From Pogonophryne albipinna (lineage: Eukaryota; Chordata; Actinopteri; Perciformes; Artedidraconidae): a stretch of 64,000 nucleotides of DNA. The stretch is taken from the NCBI GenBank assembly GCA_028583405.1, contig CM053252.1, positions 37,855,240 to 37,919,239 of the forward strand, written 5' to 3'. Under the pieces are notes generated by a model, which was given only the letters and a program-made list of their open reading frames with translations, did not search any database and was not told the DNA's origin. Positions 10,494 to 21,962 of the stretch are shown here, piece after piece. The number at the start of each line of letters is the position of its first letter. Positions within the stretch are counted from its first letter, which is position 1. The position numbers and the translations under genes were made by a program.

Positions 10494-11493
10494 NNNNNNN
10501 NNNNNNNNNNNNNNNNNNNNNNNNNNNNNNNNNNNNNNNNNNNNNNNNNNNNNNNNNNNNNNNNNNNNNNNNNNNNNNNNNNNNNNNNNNNNNNNNNNNN
10601 NNNNNNNNNNNNNNNNNNNNNNNNNNNNNNNNNNNNNNNNNNNNNNNNNNNNNNNNNNNNNNNNNNNNNNNNNNNNNNNNNNNNNNNNNNNNNNNNNNNN
10701 NNNNNNNNNNNNNNNNNNNNNNNNNNNNNNNNNNNNNNNNNNNNNNNNNNNNNNNNNNNNNNNNNNNNNNNNNNNNNNNNNNNNNNNNNNNNNNNNNNNN
10801 NNNNNNNNNNNNNNNNNNNNNNNNNNNNNNNNNNNNNNNNNNNNNNNNNNNNNNNNNNNNNNNNNNNNNNNNNNNNNNNNNNNNNNNNNNNNNNNNNNNN
10901 NNNNNNNNNNNNNNNNNNNNNNNNNNNNNNNNNNNNNNNNNNNNNNNNNNNNNNNNNNNNNNNNNNNNNNNNNNNNNNNNNNNNNNNNNNNNNNNNNNNN
11001 NNNNNNNNNNNNNNNNNNNNNNNNNNNNNNNNNNNNNNNNNNNNNNNNNNNNNNNNNNNNNNNNNNNNNNNNNNNNNNNNNNNNNNNNNNNNNNNNNNNN
11101 NNNNNNNNNNNNNNNNNNNNNNNNNNNNNNNNNNNNNNNNNNNNNNNNNNNNNNNNNNNNNNNNNNNNNNNNNNNNNNNNNNNNNNNNNNNNNNNNNNNN
11201 NNNNNNNNNNNNNNNNNNNNNNNNNNNNNNNNNNNNNNNNNNNNNNNNNNNNNNNNNNNNNNNNNNNNNNNNNNNNNNNNNNNNNNNNNNNNNNNNNNNN
11301 NNNNNNNNNNNNNNNNNNNNNNNNNNNNNNNNNNNNNNNNNNNNNNNNNNNNNNNNNNNNNNNNNNNNNNNNNNNNNNNNNNNNNNNNNNNNNNNNNNNN
11401 NNNNNNNNNNNNNNNNNNNNNNNNNNNNNNNNNNNNNNNNNNNNNNNNNNNNNNNNNNNNNNNNNNNNNNNNNNNNNNNNNNNNNNNNNNNNN
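10494..11493. other. assembly gap of exactly 1,000 N
   Basis: Undetermined bases. The round size suggests a placeholder, not a measured length. Frames called through the Ns are meaningless. Confidence 0.99.
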
Positions 11494-11629
11494 CAATTTT
11501 ATTGCTGAAGGCAAAATAAAGAAAATTACAACAGTCAAGAACCACAGAAGTCATTTTAGCTTAACTAGCACATAAATGTTATATACTGTACGTATGTGCA
11601 TATATAGTCTGCTATTGTCAGTGTTCGTT

Positions 11630-12770
11630 TCACATGTTTTCATCCTCGGTCTCTGCTTGGAGACATTCCCTGGTCTTTTGATTAAAACAACCATGTCCAC
11701 CTTCACATTTACAGAATGATGTACATGCCATTCCGGCAAGGTAACAGCCACATCGCTTAGTTTTACAAGGTACGGCACTGTCACACGAGCATTTGATCAC
11801 TTTCAGCAGCTCTTCTGGGGCGAAGGCAACATTTTCTGCTGCAATTGTTGGATACAGAGAAGAGCTACCTTCATCCTTGGACCAGCCATAATTCAGAGGG
11901 TCCATAAGTGGAGGGTTAGGCTGAATGGCTTGTCTCCATATCGCTACTTGGAGGTGACCTCTTGCCACATTTTCTCTGAATGTCTCGTTTGTTGGAGGAA
12001 GAGTTTGGAGTTTTGGAGCACCACCAATGCTGCGGGACACTTTCGTTGACCATATCTTTTGTCTGGCTTCCGTCATTGACTCGCATTCGGGGTGACCATA
12101 GCAGGAAAGTAGAAATCGTGTCGATTGTTGAACGGCATCTTCAACAGAACAGTTGATGTCGCCAACATTGGACAGTGAGTGGACATTGGACCTCAGAACC
12201 TTCAGTGCCACTCCCTTCCCGATGCCATAATACGTTGCGACGGTATCACAGCCGGTCACGCCGTGAGCAGCTAATAAGTTGCCCATCACATCACGGTTCT
12301 TTTCAACGCTTGCGTTAATGTCAATGAAAGACCTTCCTTTCACCGGAGAAACCATCATGACACGGCCAGTGATGTCACCCTCGAACACAAAGTGGCATAG
12401 CAGAACAAAGACGTCTGTGTCGTCGGCAACAACAAGGACTTCTGAAGCTCCGACGTATGCAATCTGTCGGATTATCATTGTGTCAGCCTCTTCATGTGTT
12501 ATGGACATGTCCTCTCTTCTGGTGACCACACCTCGACTGATTTGAACTGGAACTGGATCATTCCCGGTGACAACCAATGATGCTGTCAACATATCTTTAT
12601 GGGCTACAAGGTCATCCACTATCAAATCAATCAGTTGTTTCTTGTTGCTGCCAACAGTAAGCAACACCTTCTGCAGTGGCAGTCGGGCTGTTGGGCGAAG
12701 TGTGTACACTCTACTGACTCCCTTGTCCCGGTCACTTCTAGTAGACTCCTTAATGCTACCCTCGTTGTAC
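11630..12770 (-). pseudogene. last exon of a transposon-type gene: FEN1/XPG-like nuclease region plus CXC (tesmin-like) tail
   Basis: Minus-strand exon opening after an acceptor (TTGTTCATAG, 12780-12771) and running to the stop before 11630, about 380 codons. Residues read YNEGSIKES, then DKGVSRVYTLRP. A segment HEEADTMI-(x)-VLVVADDTDVFVLL follows, which has the acidic spacing of the XPG/FEN1 internal nuclease region. It is followed by HGVTGCDTVATYYGIGKGVA, which resembles the helix-hairpin-helix (GCD...GIG..A) that follows it in FEN1-type nucleases. The C-terminus is Cys-rich (CKTKRCGCYLAGMACTSFCK), like a tesmin/TSO1 CXC domain. Many animal genomes hold multi-copy proteins of this build, and XPG nuclease and Cys-rich modules are described for Academ DNA transposons. 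Linking this copy to Academ is inference. The exon itself is intact, but the gene upstream is broken. Confidence 0.55.
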
Positions 12771-12938
12771 CTATGAACAAAATGTTATATTCCACATTAA
12801 TGTTATATAGTATATACAGACACAGCATGATTAGTTCTAGTTTTGTTTTATGTTATATAGAATATACAAACCTGGCATATGTTACTAATTAGTGTTAGAC
12901 TACGTGTAGTTTTACAAAGTTATATAGTATATACAAAC

Positions 12939-13675
12939 TTATCGAAGATTAGGTACACGTCACTCATCTGTAGATGAACCTGGATGTGTCGACGAAAGTT
13001 GTCGAGGAAGTCTTGCACAGTACCACCACCGGTAGGCCAGCTTACTACCCACCTAACTGCACATCCATCCAGGAATGAAGCAGTAACATCAGCATGCCTC
13101 GATGACACTTCAACTTTCAGAGCGTTTTTCAGGGTTGACTTAGTTTTGGCCTCCTTCATGTGCCCGCTGTCATCAAACATTGATGTTGGTTTTGGGGACA
13201 GTTCGTGTGACATCAGATTGTTCGTATCGAATTTTCGATGGCTGGACTGCAAAGCCATAGCTCTGGCATAGATCATCTCTGTGTCAAATAGTTTCATATC
13301 ACCAACTTTGATATGCTTGCGAAACGCTGCCATCGTCGTGACACATTTCTGAATTGGCGCATGGAAGCTCGCTGGCCAACCTGCTTCGAATGTTTCCATT
13401 TGCTTTGTTCCCAGCTCCACGGCTTTGTCAACATTCACAGAGGGATGGTCAACTACCTTTCCTGTCACAATGTTTACTAGTCCCTCTGGGTGTTGATCAT
13501 TGTTGAGTGGATCAATGCAAAGTTCTAACTTCTCTCGAAGATGTTTTCTGTCCTCTCCGTCTGATTTCATTCTCGCTTTCATCTCTTCTTTGTGATGGGT
13601 CTGTGATGGACATTTCTGTTGCTCATGGTCCCTCATCGAATCCAGATTCCCGACAACTTTGTTACACGCATGCAT
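12939..13675 (-). pseudogene. middle exon of the XPG-like/CXC transposon-type gene
   Basis: The frame is open from about 13675 to a donor at 12938 (exon end ...TTCGATAA, intron GTTTGT...). Joined to the exon at 12770 it reads IFDK-YNEGSIKE without a break, so a 168-bp intron (12771-12938) is well supported. The protein includes WPASFHAPIQKCVTTMAAFR and FLDGCAVRWVVSWPTGGGTV, of unknown function. The ATG at 13675 is probably internal: similar sequence continues upstream to about 13800 but is cut by stops. Confidence 0.6.
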
Positions 13676-13797
13676 GCTGTAGGCCCATGTTTTCAGCTGT
13701 TTACAGCTCTATCGAATTCCAAATGCGCTTCCTGTCCTCTGTTAAAGACGTTAGTACATGCTTCAAGGCTAAATCGGGCACATCCTCTCTCTATACA
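13676..13797 (-). pseudogene. decayed link between first and middle exons (stops and frameshift)
   Basis: Continuing the first-exon frame past KDVHQTV meets TAG, then EDVPDLALKHVLTSLTEDRK and RIWNSIEL, then TAA. The middle-exon frame then begins in another phase. Because the intervening codons still look like protein and no good GT-AG pair removes them, I read this as mutational decay. A short unrecognised intron is possible but less likely. Confidence 0.5.
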
Positions 13798-14408
13798 GTC
13801 TGGTGAACATCTTTGTGCTGTCCTGCACGAGTTCTATTGGCAAAGAACCGGCTCATGCAGTCCCGGTGGTATCTGGCCTCTGCCGCATGCAGATCAGATA
13901 CAGCGCCTAATACCCGAACACTTACTTCACTTGCCCAGTCATCATGCCGAACACTACACTTTTCTAAAATATATTGTTTGTATGGTGTTCGATCATGTTC
14001 AGACACAGTCGACCGACATATGTAAGCTGGTCGCCATCTGTCTGGGTGTTTGGCGTCCTTACTTAAGTCACATAGTTCTCCACAATATAGGCAGTGAGAC
14101 ATAAAGTCAAATGAAGTGTGAGAGCGCCGCAGCTTCTTGGCTGGGGGGGTATGGGAAGAATGACCTTGTTCATATGGCGATGTGTTTGATTTTGAAGTGT
14201 ACCTGGACACACAGTTTCTGTGGTATTGGACACTGAGCAGTTCATTCTCAACGAGTTGTTGTTCCAAATTCACATGCAAATCATCTCTGTAAGCAATGCT
14301 GGCTTTGATGATTGAATCAATCCGAGCTCGTCCTTGGGTAGATAAGCATGGTTTGGTGTCATCACATTCAGCGCCGTATCGGAACTTGAACAAACAGCTC
14401 CCTTCCAT
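13791..14408 (-). pseudogene. first recognised exon of the XPG-like/CXC transposon-type gene (Cys/His-rich N-terminus)
   Basis: 205 codons starting at the ATG at 14408. It holds two similar metal-binding-like boxes, QYHRNCVSRY and RYHRDCMSRF, around a central CLYCGELC, so a Cys/His zinc-binding N-terminal domain is likely. It ends at a TAG that appears to be a nonsense mutation. An acceptor-like TATTTTTCAG lies just before GTGAGCCATGG, so an untranslated upstream exon or leader intron is possible. Same orientation as the two downstream exons. Confidence 0.55.
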
Positions 14409-14409
14409 G

Positions 14410-15400
14410 GCTCACCTGAAAAATACAACCACCAAAGCACATCAGTTATTATGCTACACATCAATACACCATAATAGCAGACTTCCAGTGATACCGCACA
14501 TATAATAATCGATATTTCCCCTTATTTTTAGGAAACTATTATAAAAATGTCCGTAGATCGTCCTTGCAAGACATACATTCCAGTGTCATGTGACGTTATT
14601 ATTCATCACAAAGACATGTATAATACACCGTTGGAAAGGTATGTTATTCCTTTTTACTATGGTATATCATATGCTGTAATATGTGAATGTTACATTACAC
14701 TAGACGTCAAAGAGTAGCCCTACCCCCTAATTCAGCGATTCACGAATATCGCGAATAAGGGTACCTGCACAAAATCGTGAATAATTCAAATTGCCCAAGG
14801 GTGAGAACTCCACACCACCCTAGATATCTTTATATAGACCCTATATATGAATAATCAGCAGAGAAAAAAACTTTATCAGAGAATTTGGGGTTAGGGTAAA
14901 AATAGCCCTTTGACTGCCGGACTGGTAGAGTCAGGCACACGAGTCCGTTTGAGTGTGTGCGCCGGTGTCTGAAAGCTCACTCACTGCTAGCTATGTAGCT
15001 AACTGTTAGGCTACTTAGCTTGCATTGTTATGGATCTAAAGGTAGCAAAAGCTAACTTTCATAGCACATCTTTACTTCATACTTAACACAATAAATAAAC
15101 ATACCGTACAGTACAGCACAAACAACACAAATGATCAATACTTACATATATTTTCACTTGTAGTATTATATTAATTGAAATGTTGGTTCTTCTGGAGGTG
15201 TTGTTGGCGCACCGCAGCTGACTGCACTGTACAATCGCTGGAGGACTGGGCTGTCACTCAAAAACTGAGTAGCCAATGATGACGCACCCCTGAAAGTCCC
15301 GCCCACCTGGGAGGTTTGTGTCAGAATCTCAAACAAAAAGTGAAGAAGCGCAAATGAGAGAGCTGCAGCGAGAGCAAAAGTCTGATCATTGAGAAAGAAG
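14410..15400. other. no gene recognised; 5' flank of the transposon-type gene
   Basis: Contains AT-rich sequence and an interval around 14890-15060 with several GCTAGCTA-like words. No inverted end that would close the transposon-type gene was found. Confidence 0.4.
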
Positions 15401-15911
15401 AAACAATATGGGCATAGATATGTCTCATAATTATTTGTGTGAACATAAAAATAATTTGTGTGTAAATATGTGATTTGTAAATGTAAAACACCATCCACAA
15501 ATGCATTTAAAAGATTTGCAAACTCACAAATAAATTTGCAAGTGTAAAACGGATCTGCAAATACGCTAAATATTTTCACAAATAAAAAAAAGATCTGTGA
15601 ATATCTCTTTAACATTTACTACTTTCGATCCGGCATTTGTGAATCCATTTTGTATTTGTCAACCAAAAATGCGCTTGCGGATCTCAAATCTCTGCTCGTG
15701 GATCTCACATTTCTGCTTGTGGATCGTCTTTTTACACACACGGAATTTTGAGACATATTTTCCGCCGGTCTCAGCTAAAATCTACTCGTGTCACTCGGTT
15801 ATTTTCGGAAACCACGTGATTGCCCGTGATTTCAAAGTAAGAGCATGATGGTTTGTTTAATGCTCTGTTTTTATATTATAATGAACAGCGGAACGTTAGA
15901 TGCATTCTTTA

Positions 15912-15915
15912 TCAC

Positions 15916-15954
<39 letters not shown>
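15912..15954 (+). repeat. (CAT)n microsatellite in left arm of fold-back element 1
   Basis: Roughly 14 CAT units. The inverted counterpart in the right arm (19360-19390) is shorter, so the array changed length after the arms formed. Confidence 0.95.
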
Positions 15955-16070
15955 GTTATAGTGATACAGTTAGTTTGTGTTAGTTTATTGGTTCAATACA
16001 GCATATATCGAGCACTTTCGTTGATGTTGAAGTACAGGCTATAGCCTACGCCACTTTCGGGTCCCGGGGG

Positions 16071-18520
16071 CAGTGGCGGAGCTGGGGGGTGGCTGGGGGT
16101 GGCCGTGGCCGTGGCCACCCCCAGCTGAATCCTGGCCACCCTATTGGCCACCCCAAACACTCTCACCACGGGGGCCCAAACTATTTTAGAACATTAAGAA
16201 AAAAATGTTTAAGTAATCTTTCATCATTCATCAAGAATTAACATTAATAGGACGTTATATCGATAATGTAAAGTACTCACTAAACTTACAATTCATTTAA
16301 CTTATTTTCTTCCAAAAGTTAATTATCTAAAGCCTCTGTACAGCCGGTCAATTTACATGTAATGGTTTGGTCCTGCCTCCAAACGCGGTGCAGCACCGCC
16401 GGCACTTTCTAGCAGACACTAGTGTGAGCATGAGAGGAGCAGGGATGCTAGTACTTACGTGTGTAGTACCATGTCTCAACGACTCACAAAGTCAGGCTTT
16501 CAAAAGAGAAAAGAAAGGAGAGAAAAACAAGAGAGAGGGACTAAAGGGCGACAGTATGTCACCCAGTTTTTCAAAAGAAAAGGTGGGTGTGGTCCATGAG
16601 TGGTGGAATTATGTCTGTTAGCTAAGCTTAGTCCATTGTAAATAAAAATGTTTTTTTTTACTAAGCTGACATTAAGTACTGTTAATATCTATACAGGTTT
16701 TTAATTGCACTGCTCTTTTAGCTGACATTTAACAAATACAGGTAGATTATTAGCAGCTATTCATACTAAATCAGTTGTCCCTCCCCCTGATTCCAGGACC
16801 AACAGATCCATCTCTAGGCTCAGCAGCCCTGTACCCCCATAAGGCTGAACCTGAACCAGCTTTTCTCCCAACTGAAGGAGGTGAGCAGCATTGTGTTGAA
16901 TGCCATGCCACTTAACATATCTGAAGGGAGACTGGAATACAAAATATATATATATATATATCAAAACAAAAAGCTAGCATCTAATTTCAATTACACATTT
17001 CAAACACAGTATTTTCCCACATATTTAAGTTATATTTATTTGGATTTATGCATTCATGTTGAGAATGTTCCATTCAAAAATGTTATTATTAAAAATGCAT
17101 TTACACAGCGGTAACCGTCCAAGCGCCGTGCAAAAAACAATCTTCAAATAAAAGAAAGTCACCGGAGGAGTTAAAGGAGAGTGACAGAGAGCATGAGAAG
17201 AAGAGGGAGAGGAAGTTTCAGCCAGCTTGATCGATGGAGTTGGCTTCTGGTGCAGTGACGCGTCCTAAAACCCTTTTATAATCTATCGATTAGATTTATG
17301 ATTCGAAAATTATAAAAGTAGGGTAGACATGTGAGATTATCCGGCTGAACAAAACGTGCATTTATCAAACAGGTTTGTTTTCCACAGACCTTATTTCCAG
17401 CTATTTTCCAAAACCCTGTGGAGAAATCGCATTGCTTTTTGTCGAGGGAACCCGCAGCTTACTTCCTGGTTTTAGGACGCGTCACTGCACCTCTCAATAT
17501 GATGCCAATATAAACAAGGTCTTCTGTCGGCTCTATACATCAATGCCGACCTATGCTGACAAGTAAGTGAAGAGTAGACAATATAAAGGTATTAGCTATA
17601 GGGAAATGTCCCAGCAGTTTAGGATAATGAAGGTTCTAATCTAATCTATTACATAGCCATTACATTTCTAACTCCTAATGACAGGAAGGCAGAAAGCGCA
17701 TTATACAAATAATAATACTCATAATAATAGCAGACATTTTTTAACAATGACCACAATATCATTATTTTAATAAACCAAATATGAACAATTGATGAAAATG
17801 AGGAAGACCTGATTATTCAAATGTTGTAGTACAAGTAGTAATGTAGTTAGTGCATAAATTACTATTGCAACAAATGTGTTAATTTTCTTCATTATTAGTC
17901 GATTTTTTTTGGACGAATGCTCCGGGCCAGTGGTTACAATGGTGGGGCCAGTGACAATACAATTCCACCGGCCCGGAGGGCCAGTGACATTTTACCCTTA
18001 ATGTCTACCCGGGAACATTTACTGACTTTTTTAGGATAGCTTAAAGTAATGTTGTAAAATTACAACCGGGGGCCTTACAGGGTTAAGGGCTATTGTTTAT
18101 TGTTATTTACTTTAAGATGTTTATTCTTAACCTATCATTTAATTTAAAAACTCTTATTTAAATGATGTGTGTGTGTCTCTGTATTCCTGATGATACACTG
18201 AGAGAATGAGCCCATAGTGCTGCTGATCACCATAAGCTAAACAGTCTGTATATTGCATTACATTTGTATAATGTAAGCTTCGTTGATACTTTGCCTGCGG
18301 GAATACGAAAGAAATTGTTAGATATACTGAATATTATTTGATCTATTCCACCACTTGATCCCAAATAATGTAGAGGTGTGTTGTAGGTGCCTTAAATAAC
18401 CCCTTATTTTATAGTGAGATGTATTTTTATGTTCATATAATAGTGATTTCAATGCCACCCCAAAATGATCACTGGTTCCATCCTGACCACCCCACTGAAC
18501 ATGTCCTGGCTCCGCCACTG
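16071..18520. mobile_element. non-autonomous hAT element D (2,450 bp) inserted in fold-back arm
   Basis: Ends are CAGTGGCGGAGCT and the inverse of CAGTGGCGGAGCCA. The 8-bp target CCCGGGGG is perfect on both sides (16063-16070 and 18521-18528). The left interior is rich in GGCCACCCC words that recur inverted near the right end. No transposase remnant longer than a few dozen codons is recognisable. The target lies in the left arm of fold-back element 1; the right arm still shows the unoccupied site (near 19245-19262). Confidence 0.9.
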
Positions 18521-18839
18521 CCCGGGGGAGCATCAGGCAGCGAAGCAGCCCATATAAAACTCTTTCTTCATTGTTTGTTGTGTATTCAGTCAAGCGGGTC
18601 AAAGTTACAAAGCACTTCACATCTTATTAATCGGCCTAATTTTACCTTACCAGTGCAGTAATAAAGTAATCTGTAGAAAAGCACCGTATTTAGGTTAGCC
18701 TTCATAGTAAGGCTACATTACATGTTATAATATTCATCGTGTCCTTTCTACTGCATATATTCCTGTCTATTGCTTTCATTTGTATTTAATGTTATTGTGT
18801 TTATACTTGTTTCCACACATTTCACAATTTGGGATGAAT

Positions 18840-18930
18840 GAAGTATCTATCTATATATGATATCCATCTATCTATCTGTCCGTCAATCTATCTATCTGTC
18901 TATCTATCTGTCTATCTATCTGTCTATCTG

Positions 18931-18961
<31 letters not shown>

Positions 18962-18962
18962 T

Positions 18963-19034
<72 letters not shown>

Positions 19035-19070
19035 CCTATCTGCCTGCCTGCCTGGCTATCTACCTACCTA
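18840..19070 (+). repeat. (TATC/TGTC)n tetranucleotide array
   Basis: About 55 tetranucleotide units change from mainly TATC to mainly TGTC and back. The array lies in the spacer between the fold-back arms. Confidence 0.95.
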
Positions 19071-19903
19071 GCCTACTAGTTGTTTTGTTTGGAAAGGTTT
19101 TGTCATTGTATTGCTCTTTACCGGCACCTGCAGAGCACAGGACTTTACACTGTACTTACAATTTTACATTGTAACTTTGACCCGCTTGACTGAATACACA
19201 ACAAACAATGAAGAAATAGTTTTATCTGGGCTGCTTCGCTGCCAGCTGCTCCCCCCGGGATCCGAAAGTGGCATATAGCCTGTACTTCAACATCAACGAA
19301 GGTGCTCGATATATGCTGTATTGAACCAAACTAACACAAACTAACTGTATCACTATAACATGATGATGATGATGATGATGATAATGATGGTGATAAAGAA
19401 TGCATCTAATGTTCCGCTGCTCATTATAATAAAAAACAGAGCATTAAACAAACCATCATATGCTCTTACTTTGAAATCATGCGGAAATGTCGTCATCAGC
19501 GGGCCATCACGTGGTTTCCGAAAATAACCGAGTGACACGAGTAGATTTTAGCCGAGACTGGCGGAAAATATGTCTCAAAATTCCGTGTGTGTAAAAAGAC
19601 GATCCACAAGCAGAAATGTGAGATCCACAAACGAATTTTGGTCGACAAATACAAAATGGATTCACAAATGCCGGATCGAAAGTTGTAAATGTTAAAGAGA
19701 TATTCACAGATCGTTTTTTTATTTGTGAACATATTTAGCGTATTTGCAGATCCGTTTTACACTTGCACATTTATTTGTGAGTTTGCAAATCTTTTAAATG
19801 CATTTGTGGATGGTGTTTTACATTTACAAATCACATATTTACACACAAATTATTTTTATGTTCACACAAATAATTATGAGACATATCTATGCCCATAAAA
19901 CAA

Positions 19904-20291
19904 GAACTGAAAACAAAAACCTATGTTAAAACAATGAAAAAAGACTTATAGTTTACATGATTACACAAATGATTTGTTTGCAACTTATAGTTTTATTTTT
20001 GAAATGTATTTTATTTTGCTTGACTCAGTTTTTTTTTCTTTTAAACTCATAGTTTTGCTTTATTCTGAGAAAGTGTTGCTTTATCTTTATGATACAAAAC
20101 TAATCCCATAGTTTACTTGATGTTACTTCATATTAAGGCTAATAAAAATGACAAGCCTGTAATGCTAACTAACGTGCTAGCTACTAGCTAGGTAGCTAAC
20201 TTGATCCAGCCACTCCTGGTCCTTTCATCAGACGGGAAGCGAAAGAACGAGCAAGACCCATTGCTGGTATGATAACAACCTGATACTAAGC
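19904..20291. other. no gene recognised; spacer between two fold-back elements
   Basis: AT-rich with a GCTAGCTACTAGCTAGGTAGC-like cluster around 20170-20200. No coding sequence. Confidence 0.45.
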
Positions 20292-20297
20292 ACACAG

Positions 20298-21290
20298 TAC
20301 GGTGGCTGAGAGGTGCAATCGACAATTACAAAGTGTGAAACACTTTAACAAAGCTTGAGACAAATTTACATTTTATAAAACAAATTTACCAAAGCAAAAA
20401 CGATTTAACATTAACAAAAACAAATTAACAAGATGCAAAACACTTTTACAAAGCTAGAGACAAATTTACAAGTGTCGAAACACTTTAACATTTCCCGAAA
20501 CACTTTAACATTTGCCGAAACACTTTAACATTTCCCGAAACACTTTAACATTTGCCGAAACACTTTAACATTTGCCGAAACACTTTAACATTTCCCGAAA
20601 CACTTTAACATTTGCCGAAACACTTTAACAAACTAGATAATCAAACCGCAAAGGGAATGCTCATCATACCAGAAGTGACGTGCAAGTGATTGACAAACTT
20701 GTTTTGGCGGATAGACCGCCGGTGTGTTTATGGTCGTTAAACATGTTTTGCCGTTCTGTGGAAACCACCTGGGCCAAGTGACATGGTTTTGCTCATCACG
20801 ATATACTTTCTGCCTGCAGGCTCTCTTTAGCTGTCTGTCTAATGAAGGTAAACACAGCGAAGGCTGTGTGTAAAAGAGACAGCTCCACTTCTTACTTGGC
20901 GAATCTGTAACTTTCGCGTGTGCACGAGTACATATCTCTTGCGGTCTATCCGCCAAAACAAACTTAAGTTTGTGTCAATCACTTGCACGTCACTTCTGGT
21001 ATGATGGGCATTCCCTTTCCGGTTTGATTCTCTAGTTTGTTAAAGTGTTTCGGCAAATGTTAAAGTGTTTCGGGAAATGTTAAAGTGTTTCGGGAAATGT
21101 TAAAGTTTTTTGACAAATTTGTCTCTAGCTTTGTAAAAGTGTTTCACATCTTGTTAATTTGTTTTTGTTAATGTTAAATAGTTTTGTTTTTTTCTTTGGT
21201 AAAAGTGTTTTATAAAATGTAAATTTGTCTCAAGCTTTGTTAAAGTGTTTCACACTTTGTAATTGTCGATTGCACCTCTCAGCCACCGTA
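20298..21290. mobile_element. fold-back element 2 (993 bp), 6-bp target duplication, minisatellite in arms
   Basis: Ends TACGGTGGCTGAGAGGTGCA and its inverse, with the 6-bp duplication ACACAG at 20292-20297 and 21291-21296. Arms run from each end to about 20722 and 20940, leaving a spacer of about 220 bp. The arms contain AAACACTTTAACA and ACAAATTTAC words and a 20-bp tandem repeat. No protein frame. Target length and the leading TA are the same as in fold-back element 1 although the arm sequences differ. Confidence 0.85.
20478..20635 (+). repeat. 20-bp minisatellite in left arm of fold-back element 2
   Basis: Eight units of CGAAACACTTTAACATTTSC, in which S alternates between C and G. The inverted array in the right arm (about 21040-21110) has only three to four units. 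Confidence 0.95.
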
Positions 21291-21317
21291 ACACAGGCAT
21301 CTTGTTAAAGTTATCTT

Positions 21318-21560
21318 GTCTTAACCATTTTCATTTCATTTCAAACCTTTATTTATCCAGGTGTGTCCCATTGAGATCATTGATCTCTTTTTCAAGGGAG
21401 ACCTGCTCAAGTAGGTTCCACATGAAACATAAAAACATAAACAGAACAACAAAAAGGACATCTTACAGCATCATTACAGGGATTACAATTTACAATAACT
21501 ATCCACATGAGCAGGTACCAACAGCTTCCGATTGAGTAGCATCCAACCGAGCTTTAAAAA
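21318..21560 (-). repeat. LINE-type 3' tail fragment
   Basis: CTTTATTTATCCAGGTGTGT followed by CCATTGAGATCATTGATCTC and TTTTTCAAGGGAGACCTG is a terminal sequence that recurs widely in teleosts at the 3' end of non-LTR elements. Read on the minus strand. No RT codons remain. Confidence 0.5.
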
Positions 21561-21962
21561 CATTTAGTGGCACCAGATTGCTAGATTATATCTATATGGC
21601 GCTGATTTTAGCTATCTCTTAGTGGAGGAAAACAATTGTGACATCACTTACGCGACTCTGGGATTTGTAGTCTTTCTAGTTGCGTATTTTTCATAGTCTT
21701 ATATTTCAACAGTTTTACGACAAACTGTGACTTTTTTGACATGGACATTATTTTTTAAGATTGACAAACATCATATTATGTGTAATTCATGGCACAATTC
21801 AAACGGGATCGAAAGATAAGTTTTCTCTCTCCATTGACTTCAATATAGGCTTGTTTGTTTGTTTACATAGGTAAATTCGGAGCAAAAAAATTCAGATACT
21901 GATAGTAATTATTTTCAATGGTATAAATTCGGTGTCTAATAAAATTCAAATACTTCTGTCTC

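Larger units (their letters stand above)
15407..19897. mobile_element. fold-back element 1: near-identical arms of about 760 bp, 6-bp target duplication
   Basis: Ends read TATGGGCATAGATATGTCTC and its inverse. The first 200 bases of the arms differ at only a few positions. The 6-bp duplication AAACAA lies at 15401-15406 and 19898-19903. The left arm is 15407-16070 continued at 18529-18610, being split by a hAT element; the right arm is about 19168-19897. Without the hAT insertion the element is about 2.0 kb, with a spacer of about 550 bp that holds a tetranucleotide array. Arms are rich in words such as ACAAAT and TTTGCAAA. No transposase frame is visible. Frames across the arms look alike on both strands only because the arms are inverted copies. 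I do not recognise the family. Confidence 0.85.

Noticed and set aside
10399..11554. Frames of about 370 codons on both strands
   Set aside because: Almost all codons are Ns of the assembly gap.
15166..15615. 149-codon minus-strand frame (and its + strand twin at 19689-19898)
   Set aside because: Part of it is the fold-back arm read on either strand; the composition is low-complexity and no domain is recognisable.
15900..16044. Frame with a poly-His run
   Set aside because: It comes from the (CAT)n microsatellite in a transposon arm.
20478..20635. Regular 20-bp repeats suggesting a CRISPR-like array
   Set aside because: There are no spacers, units are contiguous, the array is inverted in the other arm of a transposon, and the genome is a vertebrate's.
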